Assembly (NCBI GenBank): GCA_017506865.1 | Contig: JAFCMP010000006.1 | Span: 372,001-436,000, forward strand | Direction of reading: 5' to 3' | Source: Tribonema minus | Taxonomy: Eukaryota > Sar > Xanthophyceae > Tribonematales > Tribonemataceae | DNA: 64,000 bases | Shown: positions 32,583 to 43,512 of the stretch, piece after piece | How positions within the stretch are numbered: the first letter of the stretch is position 1 | Layout: every line of letters begins with the position of its first letter | The notes under the pieces: model-generated | What the model saw: only the letters and a program-made list of their open reading frames with translations | Databases searched by the model: none | Told to the model about the DNA's origin: nothing | Translations under genes and position numbers: made by a program

Positions 32583-35524
32583 ATGATCGAGTTGCCGAGC
32601 GCTCCAGTACGAGCAGCATCTGACGGCATCTACAGCCCAACGTCGGCGGCTCCGGTCACGTTTGCGAGTGCCAGCGAGACAGCGGGAGGAGCGGAGAGTA
32701 CAGCCATGGAGACCGGCAAGGTGTACGGCCTGAAGGCGCTGGCTTTCATTAACAGCAAGGTGCGTCATGCCAAGCGCTTTCTGTACCATACTTCGTCTGG
32801 TGCTGTGGAGGTGCTGCATGCAGTCGACGCATCATGTTGTGTTGCCTGGATTGGCATGCTGGGTTATCGATATGGTACTTACAGTGCTTGTTGACAGCAC
32901 TTGTTTGATTTACTTTCAGCTAGCATACTGACGCAGTAGCCAGTCGCCAAGCTACACATCATCGTTCATGACCCCGGTGCCGCCGGGGGCGGTGTCAGAA
33001 GTTTTCATTGCACCTGATGTCTGTTAGCTGCACAGCTAGCTTTGTGGTCTTCATCAAAAAGCATTGTCTCAATGTAATCCTCCTTTAGCACAATGTGCCA
33101 ACTCATCATGATCAGTCGCTGGAGGGGAGACTGTTCAACGCACCCAACCTCAGCGCTTATTAGTTAGCTCTAACTCCTGTCCGAGTCCCTAGGGGCCTTT
33201 CAGCTTTGGCTTGAACGTATACAAACTGATGACTTGTTCATCGCGCACAGCGCTAGTGGCAGTGGGTACGCAGCTCATGACGCAGCACCAAAGCGGTCCT
33301 GCTGACATCAACAGCTTCCCTTGAAACAAGTAAGGCGCTTGTGGTGCAAGCCAGCATGCAGGCCCATTTAGAAAAGTATGCATGCAGTCAGTTCACCAGC
33401 GCCATGTGATCTGCAGGAAGTGCTTATGCAATGCTCCAACCTGCTTTGTTCCCTCCACAAGCCCCAAAACCTCACATGAAAGTCAGCGGTCCCCCATGCT
33501 GCATATCATGGCCGTACAGATTGAATCTCGCCTCAGTCGTTGCCACCTCATTCATGGCTTGAGCGTATTTGCTAGACACACGAACACACGCGCACCCCTC
33601 GCTCATGGCTTATATGCACATGTGCTACGCGAATGACACATCCGACCTCCTGCACGACTAACGCACAGATGCTACGCGCGAGGCACACCCCCACGTCATT
33701 CACGGCATTCGTATGTACATACTTCTATGCTGCAACGCGTGACACCTGGCAGGCACAGCTGGCGCCGTTCCGCATGCCTGCGGAGCTCTTCGGCCTGGGA
33801 GCCGTCAAGCCCTTCTCGATACCCAGCGCATCGGACCTCGCAGTGCGCCTCAAGCTTAACCTCCCGTACTACTCCACCAACTACGCCGCGCTGTACCTGG
33901 CGCTGTGCGCGATGAGCATCATCACCAGCCCTACGGCGCTGATCTGCCTCACGGTTACGGCGGGGGGGTGGATCTTGCTGCTCAAGACGGCCAGCAATCC
34001 GGAGGCGGAGGGAGTCAGGTGGGGGATGGTGTGATACTTCAAATACCTGTAGTATAATTTTTTGAAGCAAAGGGCTTGAGTATCACAGCAATTCAGAGAT
34101 GGAGGCAGTAACTACGCCGCGGTGTACCGGGCGCTGTGTGCGATGAGCATCATCGCCAGCCCCACAGCGCTGATCTGCCTGATAGTTACGGCGGGGGGGG
34201 GGATAGCGCTGCTCAAGACGGCCAGCAACCCGGAGGCGGAGGGAGTAAGGTGGGGGGTGGTATGAGACTTCAAGTACTTGAAGTATGAGTATTCGAAGAA
34301 GGGGCTTGAGCATCACAGCAATCCGGAGACGGAGGGAGTCAGGTGTAGGGTGGTTTGATGCTTCAAGCAGGAATATCTGAGGAAGAGGCTTGAGTATCAC
34401 AGCAATACGGACATGGAGGGAGTAAGGTTTGGGGTGGCCTGACACTTCCAGTATGAGCATTTGAAGAAGGGTCTTAAGAGTACCGCCATTGTGCGGGTGC
34501 GATCTTCATCCTTGGTGTTGGTGTTGCGTCAGAGTACAGTTCTAACTAATATGCCTGTGCAAGCATCCACAATCCTGGACGGTGCTCAACTTCAACAGGC
34601 ACAACTGCAACATGCAAGCATCCTGGCCTCAGGCAGCACCCGACTGTGCTGATGCATGGCGGCTTTGGCAGTGTTACTCAATTGTCGCTTTTCCCTCTGT
34701 GTTCTGCTGTCGCAGCATCGGATCATTGACGGTGAAGAAGCAGGTGGCCTTTGTGGTGATGGGCATCGTATCAGTGTTCGCAGGCCTGACGGTGAGCGTT
34801 GAAAACCTCTGAATGCCATGATTGAGAAGTAGTGTCAGTGAACCCAGTTTGTGTTTGCTGGATAGTCAGTGAATGGGAGTACATAGTTCAAACGCATCAG
34901 CTACTTCGTCATGTCAAGTTATGGATTCAGTTGCTGTCGATTGTGCACCTGTCTTTCATGACACCTGTCATTGACCGCAGTAACGCCCGCGGCAGTCGCT
35001 CTGTTTTGCGTGTGGGCTGGACAAAGTAAGCACATGACAAGGGCGTAGCAGTAACGACATGCACACATGCTCAGCGCTCAACAAGACACTGCTAGCGGCA
35101 CTCTTTGGTGCTTCCATTGCGTGTCCACGCGGCAATTGCTGCTTTGCGTTCTACGCCAGGCAGATGTGGTTGTCGACTGCCGTCATGCGCTGACAACAGC
35201 ACCTGTGAACACACGCGGTGTCCTCAACATAGAGCCTGTACCTGCTTATCGAGCGTGGAATCATGCAACCACTTATCGTACCGTCTTGGAGCCATGCTTA
35301 TAATGTGCATGAAGCTGGCCACTTCAACACCACCATCTGACACGGCTCTCGCCCTCTCATTTTCGTCACAGCTGTTGGGAACACTGCTAGGCTGGAGCCT
35401 CTGGCTCAGCGCCTTTGTAGCGACAGCGCACGCGGCGGCCCGCGACGCGACAGCGCTCGCCGACGCCGCGGAGGCAAACGCCAACAGGCTTGAGGGCGAC
35501 ATTGAGCCGTTCCTCAACGCGTAG
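32583..35524 (+). CDS. PRA1: PRA1 family protein (prenylated Rab acceptor)
   Basis: Membrane protein of the PRA1/YIP3 family, which in other organisms acts on prenylated Rab GTPases at ER/Golgi membranes. Exons 32583-32759, 33753-34018, 34716-34791 and 35372-35524 join in phase (0, 2, 0) and give about 223 residues. The core reads KPFSIPSASDLAVRLKLNLP, then YYSTNYAALYLALC, the N-terminal signature of the family. Hydrophobic helices follow (ITSPTALICLTVTAGGWILL; FVVMGIVSVFAGLT; LLGTLLGWSLWLSAFVATAH), and the tail is acidic. The ATG at 32583 is the first in frame and gives an 80-residue-scale polar N-terminus, usual for algal or plant members. The intron after exon 2 carries decayed copies of that exon's end. 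No UGUAA was seen close downstream. Family sure; cargo unknown. Confidence 0.92.
34100..34460 (+). repeat. Decayed tandem copies of the PRA1 exon-2 tail
   Basis: A first copy (34100-34262) repeats about 120 bp of exon 2 (AACTACGCCGCG, GCGCTGTGTGCGATGAGCAT, CTGCTCAAGACGGCCAGCAA) plus its donor region. Two shorter, more decayed copies follow near 34310-34365 and 34395-34450, each with GGAGGGAGTMAGGT and a following ACTTCAA-like word (GACTTCAAGTACTTGAAGT at 34264). Confidence 0.85.
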
Positions 35525-36094
35525 CAGCAGAAGCAGTGCTCAGCAGCAGCAGCAGCAGTGCTCAGCGCACGGGTGAAGCAGTGCTGCGCATTCGCAGCGC
35601 AGCGTAGCGCTGTAGCTTGCATGCAGCACCCGGCCTGCATCTTCAACTGTGAAGTTGCCGCGCTGTCGCGCACGGGTGACGACGCGCCGCCGCTGCAGGT
35701 TGAGCGCAAGTCATCTCTGGTGGTTTTTGACAAGCGAGAGTAGGCGCATACACATATCGCGCGGCGTCCTTGGATGCCGTGCATTTACGCCCCCCCGTCA
35801 GCAGCAGCGATCAGCAAGGCAAAGGGGGCAAGTAGGGCAACAGCACGGGCCCGGGGGTATGTTTTGTGTTATCAGTATCTGTATTCATCCAGTGCCGGCG
35901 GCGGCAGCGAGTGCCGGCGGCGGCAGCGGCGGCGGTGTCGGCGGCAGCGGCGGCGGCATCGGCGGCAGCGCGGCACGTGCTCTGGCGGCGGCGGCAGCAC
36001 GGTGCCGTGAGGCTCGGCGGCAGCGGGAGCGCGGCGTGAGCGCCGGCGGCGGCAGCAGCACAGCGCGTGCTTGGATGGGGGTGCGCAGCATGGC
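35525..36094. other. Intergenic, CAG and GGC microsatellites
   Basis: The tail-to-tail gap between PRA1 and the DAWDLE-like gene. It holds AGCAGCAGCAGCAGCAG near 35540 and GGCGGCAGCGGCGGC-type repeats at 35890-36055. Open frames here are repeat artefacts. Confidence 0.6.
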
Positions 36095-38806
36095 TCAGGA
36101 GACGACGCCCTGGCTCTTGTCGTGTAGCAGGACGTACTCGCGCGTGCTGTTGCCGAAGCGCAGGCAGTCGCCCTCCATGAGCTCCACGTAGCGCCCCGCC
36201 TCGATGCGCTCCTTGTTGAGCCACGTGCCGTTGGTGCTGCGGCGCAGCGGCGGCGTAGGCAGTGCGCAGTTGGTTTGGCGGAATGTCAAAAGTCATACTT
36301 CTAGGATATGTTGCTCACGCTGGTTGAAAATGCTTTGTTGCTGCCGGATATGCCCCCCCCCCCCCGCCATTTTGCCATTGGTGCTGCCACAGCAGGGGCG
36401 CACATGGCCTTTGTCGCCATTGACACCATCATAGTCCTGTCGTTTGAGTGCACCTGGTTGTGTGCGCCAACCCCGATTGATTGCCGTCTACGGAGAGTTC
36501 GAATTGCGTCAAGTGTCTGCTACAGGTGGTGCTGGAGCGTTATCAATTCCACACGCGGTGCTTCAGTTGCTTGCTACATGCCATATGCTTTGCATCTGGT
36601 TCGCGCAAGTCTTGTCAAACAATGCGCCATACCTACCTACATACCTACTCACTGCAGCGCGTGACTATCTCCTGACAAAGTGCACCGGTTGCAATGTATC
36701 ATGTGATGACGCGTGAGAAGCCCTTGCAGCTGTTGGCTAGAAAATAGCAGCATGTCAAGCGCTCATACAAGTCCACATTTACCTCATGCCCCCTTACCAT
36801 AAAAGGCCACCTTCACCTCATGCTACCTTCCTTGTCAGTGCTTTTGAGCTAGGCGTAGATCCATCAGTTTCAGCTGCAGTCAGTGTGCTTTGCGACCTGA
36901 CTTAGGCACTCGAACACGTGCACAGCTGCAGCTTCAAGTAAGTGCCACACAGCACCACCTGTTCTGCCATCACGTGGACAATATAATGCATCAGTGCTCA
37001 CCTTTCCAGGTCCAGTACATACGGCCGCACGGTGCGCACAGTCTCCATCTTGGCCTCATTGACCGTCTCCTTCAGCCTGAACTGCAACACTGCATGCTGC
37101 TTTGAGCAGCTGGGATGGTCCACCGGTATATCTGCTATTTTCCGCTCCCGCCCGATGAGGTATGCGCTTTGCCTGTGTCATCACGTGTCCGCACACAGCA
37201 GTGGCCAGGCATCAGCACCGCGTAGTTTCATGCAGACATTTAAGACGTGGGTCATGGCGGCAACGGCGTTGCCTACTGGAGAGAGATTTACTACTTCTGC
37301 ACTTGAAGTACAAGGACTTGGTTTGCGTCAGCATACAGCGACAGTTTCTGAGAGGCATGTGCTTCTACTACCAGCGATGCCATCGGATCAGCCGCCAACA
37401 CAGAAGCTGCAACCTGATTATACTCTGCAGAAAGTGCTGGCAACTGGCGTGCACTGCGCCTGTGAAATGTGTCGGGCTTGCAGTGGCCATCGCAGCGTAT
37501 GCGTATGCACCTGGCGTCGTACAAGAAAAGTGTGTCGTTGCATGCAGCTCTGCTGCTACTGTGGGTGAAGTTGCGGAATGCGCGTGATTCTACCTGGGTG
37601 TACAGTAGTTTCAACAATCCTGTTCAATGCGCAGAGCAGCTTTCAGCACTTGCCGTTGTCACAGCTGTGTTGCAAGCGCGCGCAACAAACTCATGAATAG
37701 AGTTCCTTCGCCATGCCAAGTTGCGTCATCAATCAACTGCCACTGTGTCACGCCAACTAGATAGGTATGCGTGGCAAAAGTGGACGAATGCAGGAGCTCA
37801 CAGGCATATCGGAGACGGCACACCTCACAGCACCCACAACAACAGAGTGCGTGTGTTCACAATACGTGTGTTCTTCACAGTGCCACTGGGCCAACCTGCT
37901 TATGACAACGTCACTAGGCCTTCCTACACACCAACAATCCACACATGACACCTGGTCTCACCTGTGAACATACAGCGTCTGCGCGATCGCCTCCCCCTTA
38001 AAGACGTACAACCGCCACTTGCGCGTCGGTGGCCGAGCATCCGCTGGCTCCGTCCACTTGAGCACAATCCCCTTGTACACGTTGCCCGTGCCAGCATCCT
38101 TCGCCAGAGCGCCGGACAGTCCGAAATTGGCTGCGTCCACCGGTTTCGGTTTCGGCTTCTCCCCTTCCGCTTCCTCTTCAACCGTTCCAGCTGGACCGTA
38201 GTGACTGGCTTTTGCACCACCCTGTTGCAGTATTGCCGCCAATGAGGCAGATGAGCGTGAGTCGGCACCGGACTGAGCGCCCTTTTGCCTGTCTGCTGCG
38301 GCAGCAGCTGCGGCGGGCGGCGGGGAGGGTGACGACGCTCGCCGCCTGTGACCGCCAGCAGCAGCTGATGTGGCTTCATGCTGACTTTGCTGATGTTGCT
38401 GCTGCCGTGCACGCTCAGCTGCAGCTGCAATTGCTGTCATGGTGCCGCCATGACCTCCCCTGCTGGCACCATTTGCTTGCCCCTCGTCTCTCCCCACTTG
38501 AAGCCTACTCCGGTGAGCGCCTTCAGGAGACTCACGAGGCCGCCGCTGAGGGTATTCGCCCGTGTCAGCTGTTTGCCGAGGCGAGACATGCCCCCGACGA
38601 TCGCCGCGCTTTTCAAGGCTCGGCTCTCGTCGGCGCCCATGCTGTTGCTGTCTGCCATCCGTGGACAGTGATCGCTTCCGTCTCTTTTCTCTGGATGAGC
38701 TCCTATGGCTTGCGCCATGTTTGACCCTGCTGCGCTCTCTGCTGTCGCCTTGCCTTGAAGATCGCCGATCTCGACTTCTGCTTCGGCTCCTGCTACGTCG
38801 CGGCAT
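36095..38806 (-). CDS. DDL: DAWDLE/SNIP1-type FHA-domain protein
   Basis: Nuclear FHA protein. In plants and animals the family supports small-RNA processing and pre-mRNA splicing. Exons 38806-37962, 37172-37002 and 36236-36095 join in phase and give about 385 residues. The N-terminus is an RS-rich tail (MPRRSRSRSRSRDRRSSRQG) followed by a Gln/Ala-rich linker. The conserved part begins NFGLSGALAKDAGT, then KWRLYVFKGE. The FHA domain follows: IGRERKIADIPVDHPSCSKQ (phosphothreonine-binding R, S and K/H landmarks), YVLDLESTNGTWLNKERI and FGNSTREYVLLHD, ending a few residues later. The STNGT loop is split by an intron within the serine codon. The start was chosen as the ATG opening the RS tract; an in-frame upstream extension is unlike the family. 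Complete by length. Confidence 0.95.
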
Positions 38807-39620
38807 ACTGTGACTGGAGCTATTGCCGAACTTCTCAGTGTGTATGTGAACCGGTGATCTGCAGTATCTCGCCGCCTGCCTAGCAGGATGGTGATGCCAA
38901 ATAAAGTTGAAGTTTTCAACAAACTTCAACAAGTTCGTGAAGTTTGAAACGTGCTCATCTGATCTGACATCAGCACTGTAAGATCATGTTTCCAGTACGA
39001 AGCCCGCATCTGCACATCGGACAGCTGCCGAAAGATTGACTGCATGCATGATCACCCTCTCTCACCGCTAGTACCTGTGACTCCTGTACTGTAGCACTGA
39101 GGGTGCCTCAAAGTAATACCCAGCTCAACAACCCAGCTTGACTGAACAATAATCACCCTCGGGCATGTCGGGCGTCGCCATGGAAGGTCTAGCAGCACAG
39201 TGCACTTCAACGACAGGGTGTAGGTCACGAACGCAACAATTCACCTCTCTCAACAGGCCTGACTCGGTCAGATTGATTGATGTCATACTGCAGTGCAAAC
39301 ATAAACTCGCAATGCATGGCGCAACGGTGGTGGACATCAGCAGAGAGGTGGACAACGACGCAGTGATATGGTCGGGCAACGCTGCCTGTACATGCGGAAT
39401 GTATTACGTGCAGCACAAGTGCTGTTGGCGTGCGTGCGCATATATATTTTTAATAGCATGCTGATGTGTTGAAGTTGCATCTGCCTGTACTCATGTACAC
39501 TTGCTGACGCAGCCTGTTGCCGTCCAGTGGACATCCATGTAAACCTGCCAACGGCGTTCATGACGTGCACACCATACAAGGTACGAAACGCTGAGGTGTT
39601 GACATGAAACTGGCTGTCGT
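38807..39620. other. Intergenic; ACTTCAA inverted pair near the DAWDLE start
   Basis: Holds GTTGAAGTTTTCAACAAAC followed by TTCAACAAGTTCG at 38908-38940, about 100 bp upstream of the DAWDLE ATG. The small frames at 39125-39464 have no splice support. Confidence 0.5.
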
Positions 39621-42600
39621 TCAACCTGTCGGCAAGGTCAACGCCTCGTATATGACCGTCGCGTTGCCTGTGGATAGCAAGCAATCAACGGTGCAGCAAT
39701 GCGCAGGGAGATGAGAGCAGGGCTAAGCAGGGTTGAAGTTGAAGTGCATGTGTCCAGTGAGGCAATGAGAGTGATGTCCACCAGCAGTTACACTGACCTG
39801 CAACTCGTGAAGCAGTGTGCCAGCGCAAAGCGCCGGCTGCAACGCATAGTGTGCAGCGGGTGACAGCCGTGCAGTTCACCGGTACTGCAAGTAGTGGCGG
39901 AAGAGTGCCGCTAGCGAAGCAGAGCAAGCTGTTGTTGCGCACAACACACGAGGCCACGTCGTAAAGCAGGCAGATGTACACAACGCCGCCGCTGTCTTTT
40001 GGCCCAGGTAAACACGCCTGCGTCATGTTGATGCACATGGAGACTGCTAATGACGTGTGAGCGCATCCAGGACACTGGCAGTCTGCCAGTAGCTGAAGCT
40101 GCAGTGACAGCAGAGTTTATCGCTGACCGCTATTGAGGTGCACCGCAACTTCAACACTGACTACAAGAGAGGCGCTTAAACGAGCAACAGCGTTCATGCT
40201 CACCTGCTTGTTTTAGTATGGGATACGCTTGGTCGGCAGTGAGGTGGCACGCCTGCGTGGCCGAAGGGAGCCGCCGTTCCACATCTTCGAATGGAAGTTG
40301 AAGTACTGAGACTTCCCTGTGCACGTCCGCTGCGCCGAACTTGTGGAAGTAGCGCGCATCTGCTATCTGCGCGTTCACAGAGCAGGAGGCATACTATGTA
40401 GGTAACGTCAGTAATGCGGCACAGCAGCGGTCGCATTGGGTGCATCAGGACGTCATTTCCACAAGGTCCATGTCAGCCATGTCAGCCATATGCCGACAAT
40501 CAAGACTAGCAGCATATTGAAAGCGACGAGGTGATACAGCTGGCGTGATGTTGTTCTGCCGCTGCTGTGACATGCAGCATGACTGGCCGAGTGTAGGGAA
40601 TGACAGGTCGGTAGATGCGCAGCGGGCCCTTCTACTTGAAAAAGCAAGGACATGAAGCATTTATGTCCATCTTGTAGAAGAGGCTGCGCGTGCACTAAGC
40701 AGCCAGCTCCTTTCCACACGCAGCCAGCAGAGCTATGCAGGCGACGGCTGCACTCTGAAATGGCATCAGTGCTCATCGCCCGGAGCAGCGGCGCTACGCG
40801 GCACGTCGTTCCACGTGTGCTTTATCGAAATGAGCTCAAACCCTATGCCAGTACGGTAGATGCTTGCATCCATCTTACCCACATTGGCTGGCAGTTGCAT
40901 GTACTTTTTATTAATTCTCGCTCAGGGCGCGAAAAAGCCCTGTTGCATGTACTTCAAGTACATATTGTTGGATTTATTCATGCAGTTTTGCGCACCTTGA
41001 AGGCGATCAACAGAAACCCATGCTCGTTGTTATCGTCTTACACAACACTTCGTGAGTGTGTACATCCTTGCAGCTTCCGCGCATCTCGAAGGTGATCAAC
41101 ACGAACCCTCGTTGTTGGTGTCTGACAAACTTCCGATGCACACTATGTATGAAGTACAACTTCTTCTTCAGTGGTTCTTGCATTCTCCGTGCAGCTTGTT
41201 GGTGTCTGACATACTTCTGAGCTGGTATGCGTGAAGTACAACACCATCAGTATTTTCTTATCTGCGCACCTTGTAGGTATTTGCCCTACTCCCTAAGAGG
41301 GTATTTACGAGTGTACAGCTGTATACAGCAGGGCATATTGACAGCCACAAGTGGAACTTTATTAAAGTGCAAATTTTCAGAAACTTTCTGGCGTTTTCCG
41401 CGCGCGCACCTTGAGCGTGATGCCGTCCACGCGCAGCCAGTAGCGCAGCAGCACGTACCAGCAGCGCGGCATGACGCGCACCTTGGCGCTGAGCCGTACC
41501 TCGCCCGCGTCGTGAATGAAGTCCTCAAACAGCGTCACCTCGTCGAAGAACAGTATCGGAGCGGCGCTGTCCTGCAGCATGGCGACGTCGATGCCGCTCG
41601 CGTCGCACCGCTGCCAGTCGAGCGTTGTGTGCTGCGCTGCGCTGCTGATGTCGATCAGGCCGCCGTCATCGTGTGGAGCACTGCTGCTGCTGGTGGTGGT
41701 GGTGGTGGTGGTGGTGGTGGTGTTGGTGGTGTCTTGCTGCTGAGGTGTTTGAACAGGGTGCAGAATGTGAGCATCGTCCTTGTTTCACTGATGGATTAGT
41801 TCACAAAGAACCAAATCAGAGTAGACCGCTGTTGACGGACAGCGTCCCCAGCAGGAGATATGAAGCCGGAGTGCAATGTTCAAGACATTCAAATTGTCAG
41901 CATGGCGAAGGGACGTTGTATATGCATAAAAGCCGATCATACTTGTATCATGAGTACACATTGCCGGCAAGTGCCTGGTAACTGGACCGCAACTGTTGCA
42001 TACAGAGGCCTGCACTGGCCCATGCCCTCTGGCTTCGGCCAAATGCACGCGCACTTCAACTGTGAACATCATGTTCCTCACCAATCTGGCATGAAACGCG
42101 TCGCCTTTATATGGCCCACCCCAGGTCCAGTCCCACTCCTCACACTTGAGCCCGGCAGTCGCCTTGGCCTGCCAATGTCGTGATGCAGGCACCTTGATTA
42201 CCTGCATGCCAAAAAAGAGCCAACCAACCACGGTAGTAGTGCGCATGAGAAGGGCAACACGGCACAGCCATGGGTTGCTTGGACACTTGTGTCTGGTGAT
42301 TGACACCGTCGAAGTTAGTTCAAAGCTAAATGAGCACTTGAGTAGGTGGCATCCATTCTATCAGGGCAACATGGGGAGGTGCCTGCATAGACCAATTGGG
42401 CACTGATGACTCAAGCGTAGCATACCGGCTTTCTGGCTGCACACGACTGCCAACCATCTTCCAATACTGGTTGGTACGTGTGACAGTCGAATTGCTCTGG
42501 GTGCTGCAGATGTCGCTGGCCTGTGATCAACCTTGCGATCGCTTCAGTTGGCGCATGACAGCATGCGCAAACAGAACAAGGAGCGGGGCGGGAAATGCCG

Positions 42601-43357
42601 CTGCCTATTGTGTGTTGCATTGAGTGCGCAGATTTCACATGCGTGGAACCCACTCCGCATCAGCAACACCAATCAGCTCAAGGGCTTTGCTTACCTCAAC
42701 TGGACCATCGATGTGCATGTTGACCCAGTCGCGAAGAGCACGAGCTGCGCAGAAGTGAAGTACCAGCCCAGAAGCAGGGTGTTGCAGCTGCAGCGCGTTT
42801 CCCCCGAAAAGCATCTCCGGCAGCTGCATGTGGTTGCCGCGCACCACAATGGACTCGTGTGGCTGTGATGACTCATCTGAGAGATGGGGATGCAGCATGC
42901 GGCAGCAATGACAGAGCTAAGCAACTGGCGCAAGAACTTTTAGTAGAGCTTTGAAGGTGGCTGCCGACTACACGCTGCGGTGATGCAGCACTTTTGGGGT
43001 GCGATGACACGTCCAGGTGTGGAGAAGATAGTTGGCAACATGCCACGATTACACGTACGTCGTGTCCAAGGCTCATCGCGAACAGCAAAACATGCAAACT
43101 TTTCGCCAATGCCCTATGACACGTGCTCGCACGATGCTGTTACCACAACGATGGCATTACACACCTGATGGGGGTGTCAATTCCTGTACCAATTGGCAGA
43201 GGTCGTGCTCGTTGGACATTGGACAGCACCTTGTCAGCACTCGCCAGCCTCGCAGCTCGATGCCGCAGCAGTTCGGTCCAGCGCCCTCGCCCAGCTGAGT
43301 TGCATCGTTCGCGGCATACACGTCCTCCTCCGCGAAGTAGGATCGATGAGAGCTCAT
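39621..43357 (-). CDS. TIP41: TIP41-like protein (TOR/PP2A pathway regulator)
   Basis: TIP41/TIPRL family; relatives bind TAP42/alpha4 or PP2A-type phosphatases in TOR signalling. Exons 43357-43165, 42876-42695, 42201-42082, 41739-41410, 40366-40204 and 39667-39621 join in phase and give about 344 residues. Family blocks: GIELRGWRVLTR, LPEMLFGGNALQLQH, VPASRHWQAKATAG, EWDWTWGGPYKGDA, PILFFDEVTLFEDFIHD, KVRVMPRCWYVLLRYWLRVD and ARYFHKFGAADVHREV. Exon 4 opens with a polythreonine run encoded by an (ACC)n microsatellite (41690-41722), absent from most relatives. The last exon is the least sure: an alternative at 40017-39911 also fits the phase but has a poor acceptor and an arginine-rich, unnatural reading. 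Start is the only in-frame ATG of exon 1; divergent with SufD. Confidence 0.93.
40907..40941 (-). mobile_element. 35-bp retroelement tail with 13-bp target duplication
   Basis: The insert, on the minus strand, reads GGGCTTTTTCGCGCCCTGAG, then CGAGAATTAATAAA, i.e. a hairpin then an A-rich end. Identical GTTGCATGTACTT flanks it (40894-40906 and 40942-40954), and the right copy continues CAAGTAC. The empty site therefore was GTTGCATGTACTTCAAGTAC, again an ACTTCAA word. It lies in a TIP41 intron. Confidence 0.8.
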
Positions 43358-43512
43358 CGCTGCGTGTGTGTGTGCGAGCTCGAGCTCGTGGATCTTTGAA
43401 GTGCAGTTCCATCCTTCTTCAAGTGGGTCGTCGCACACACACAGGGTTTAGTTTGACACACAGGCAAGCAAAGTGCAAAGGCGTCGCCCTTCGTCTTGCA
43501 CAGCTAGCCATC
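43358..43512. promoter_or_regulatory. Divergent promoter of TIP41-like and SufD
   Basis: Only 155 bp separate the two ATGs, which point away from each other, so the promoters must overlap. I see no clear TATA box. A palindromic GAGCTCGAGCTC lies at 43377-43388. Confidence 0.55.

Noticed and set aside
34100..34262. Extra PRA1 exon
   Set aside because: It has a donor-like end but no acceptor, and adding it would duplicate a membrane helix; it fits a decayed tail copy.
35811..36094. Extension of the FHA protein into GGC-repeat frames
   Set aside because: The FHA domain ends normally with a stop at 36095; the frames beyond are microsatellite artefacts.
36347..36366. Poly-C run as a functional site
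   Set aside because: Homopolymer runs of this kind recur (19.7, 23.2, 29.6, 54.5, 54.7 kb) and may be partly sequencing artefacts.
39911..40017. Alternative last exon of TIP41
   Set aside because: Phase fits, but the acceptor lacks a pyrimidine tract and the reading is arginine-rich and unlike the family; 39667-39621 is preferred.
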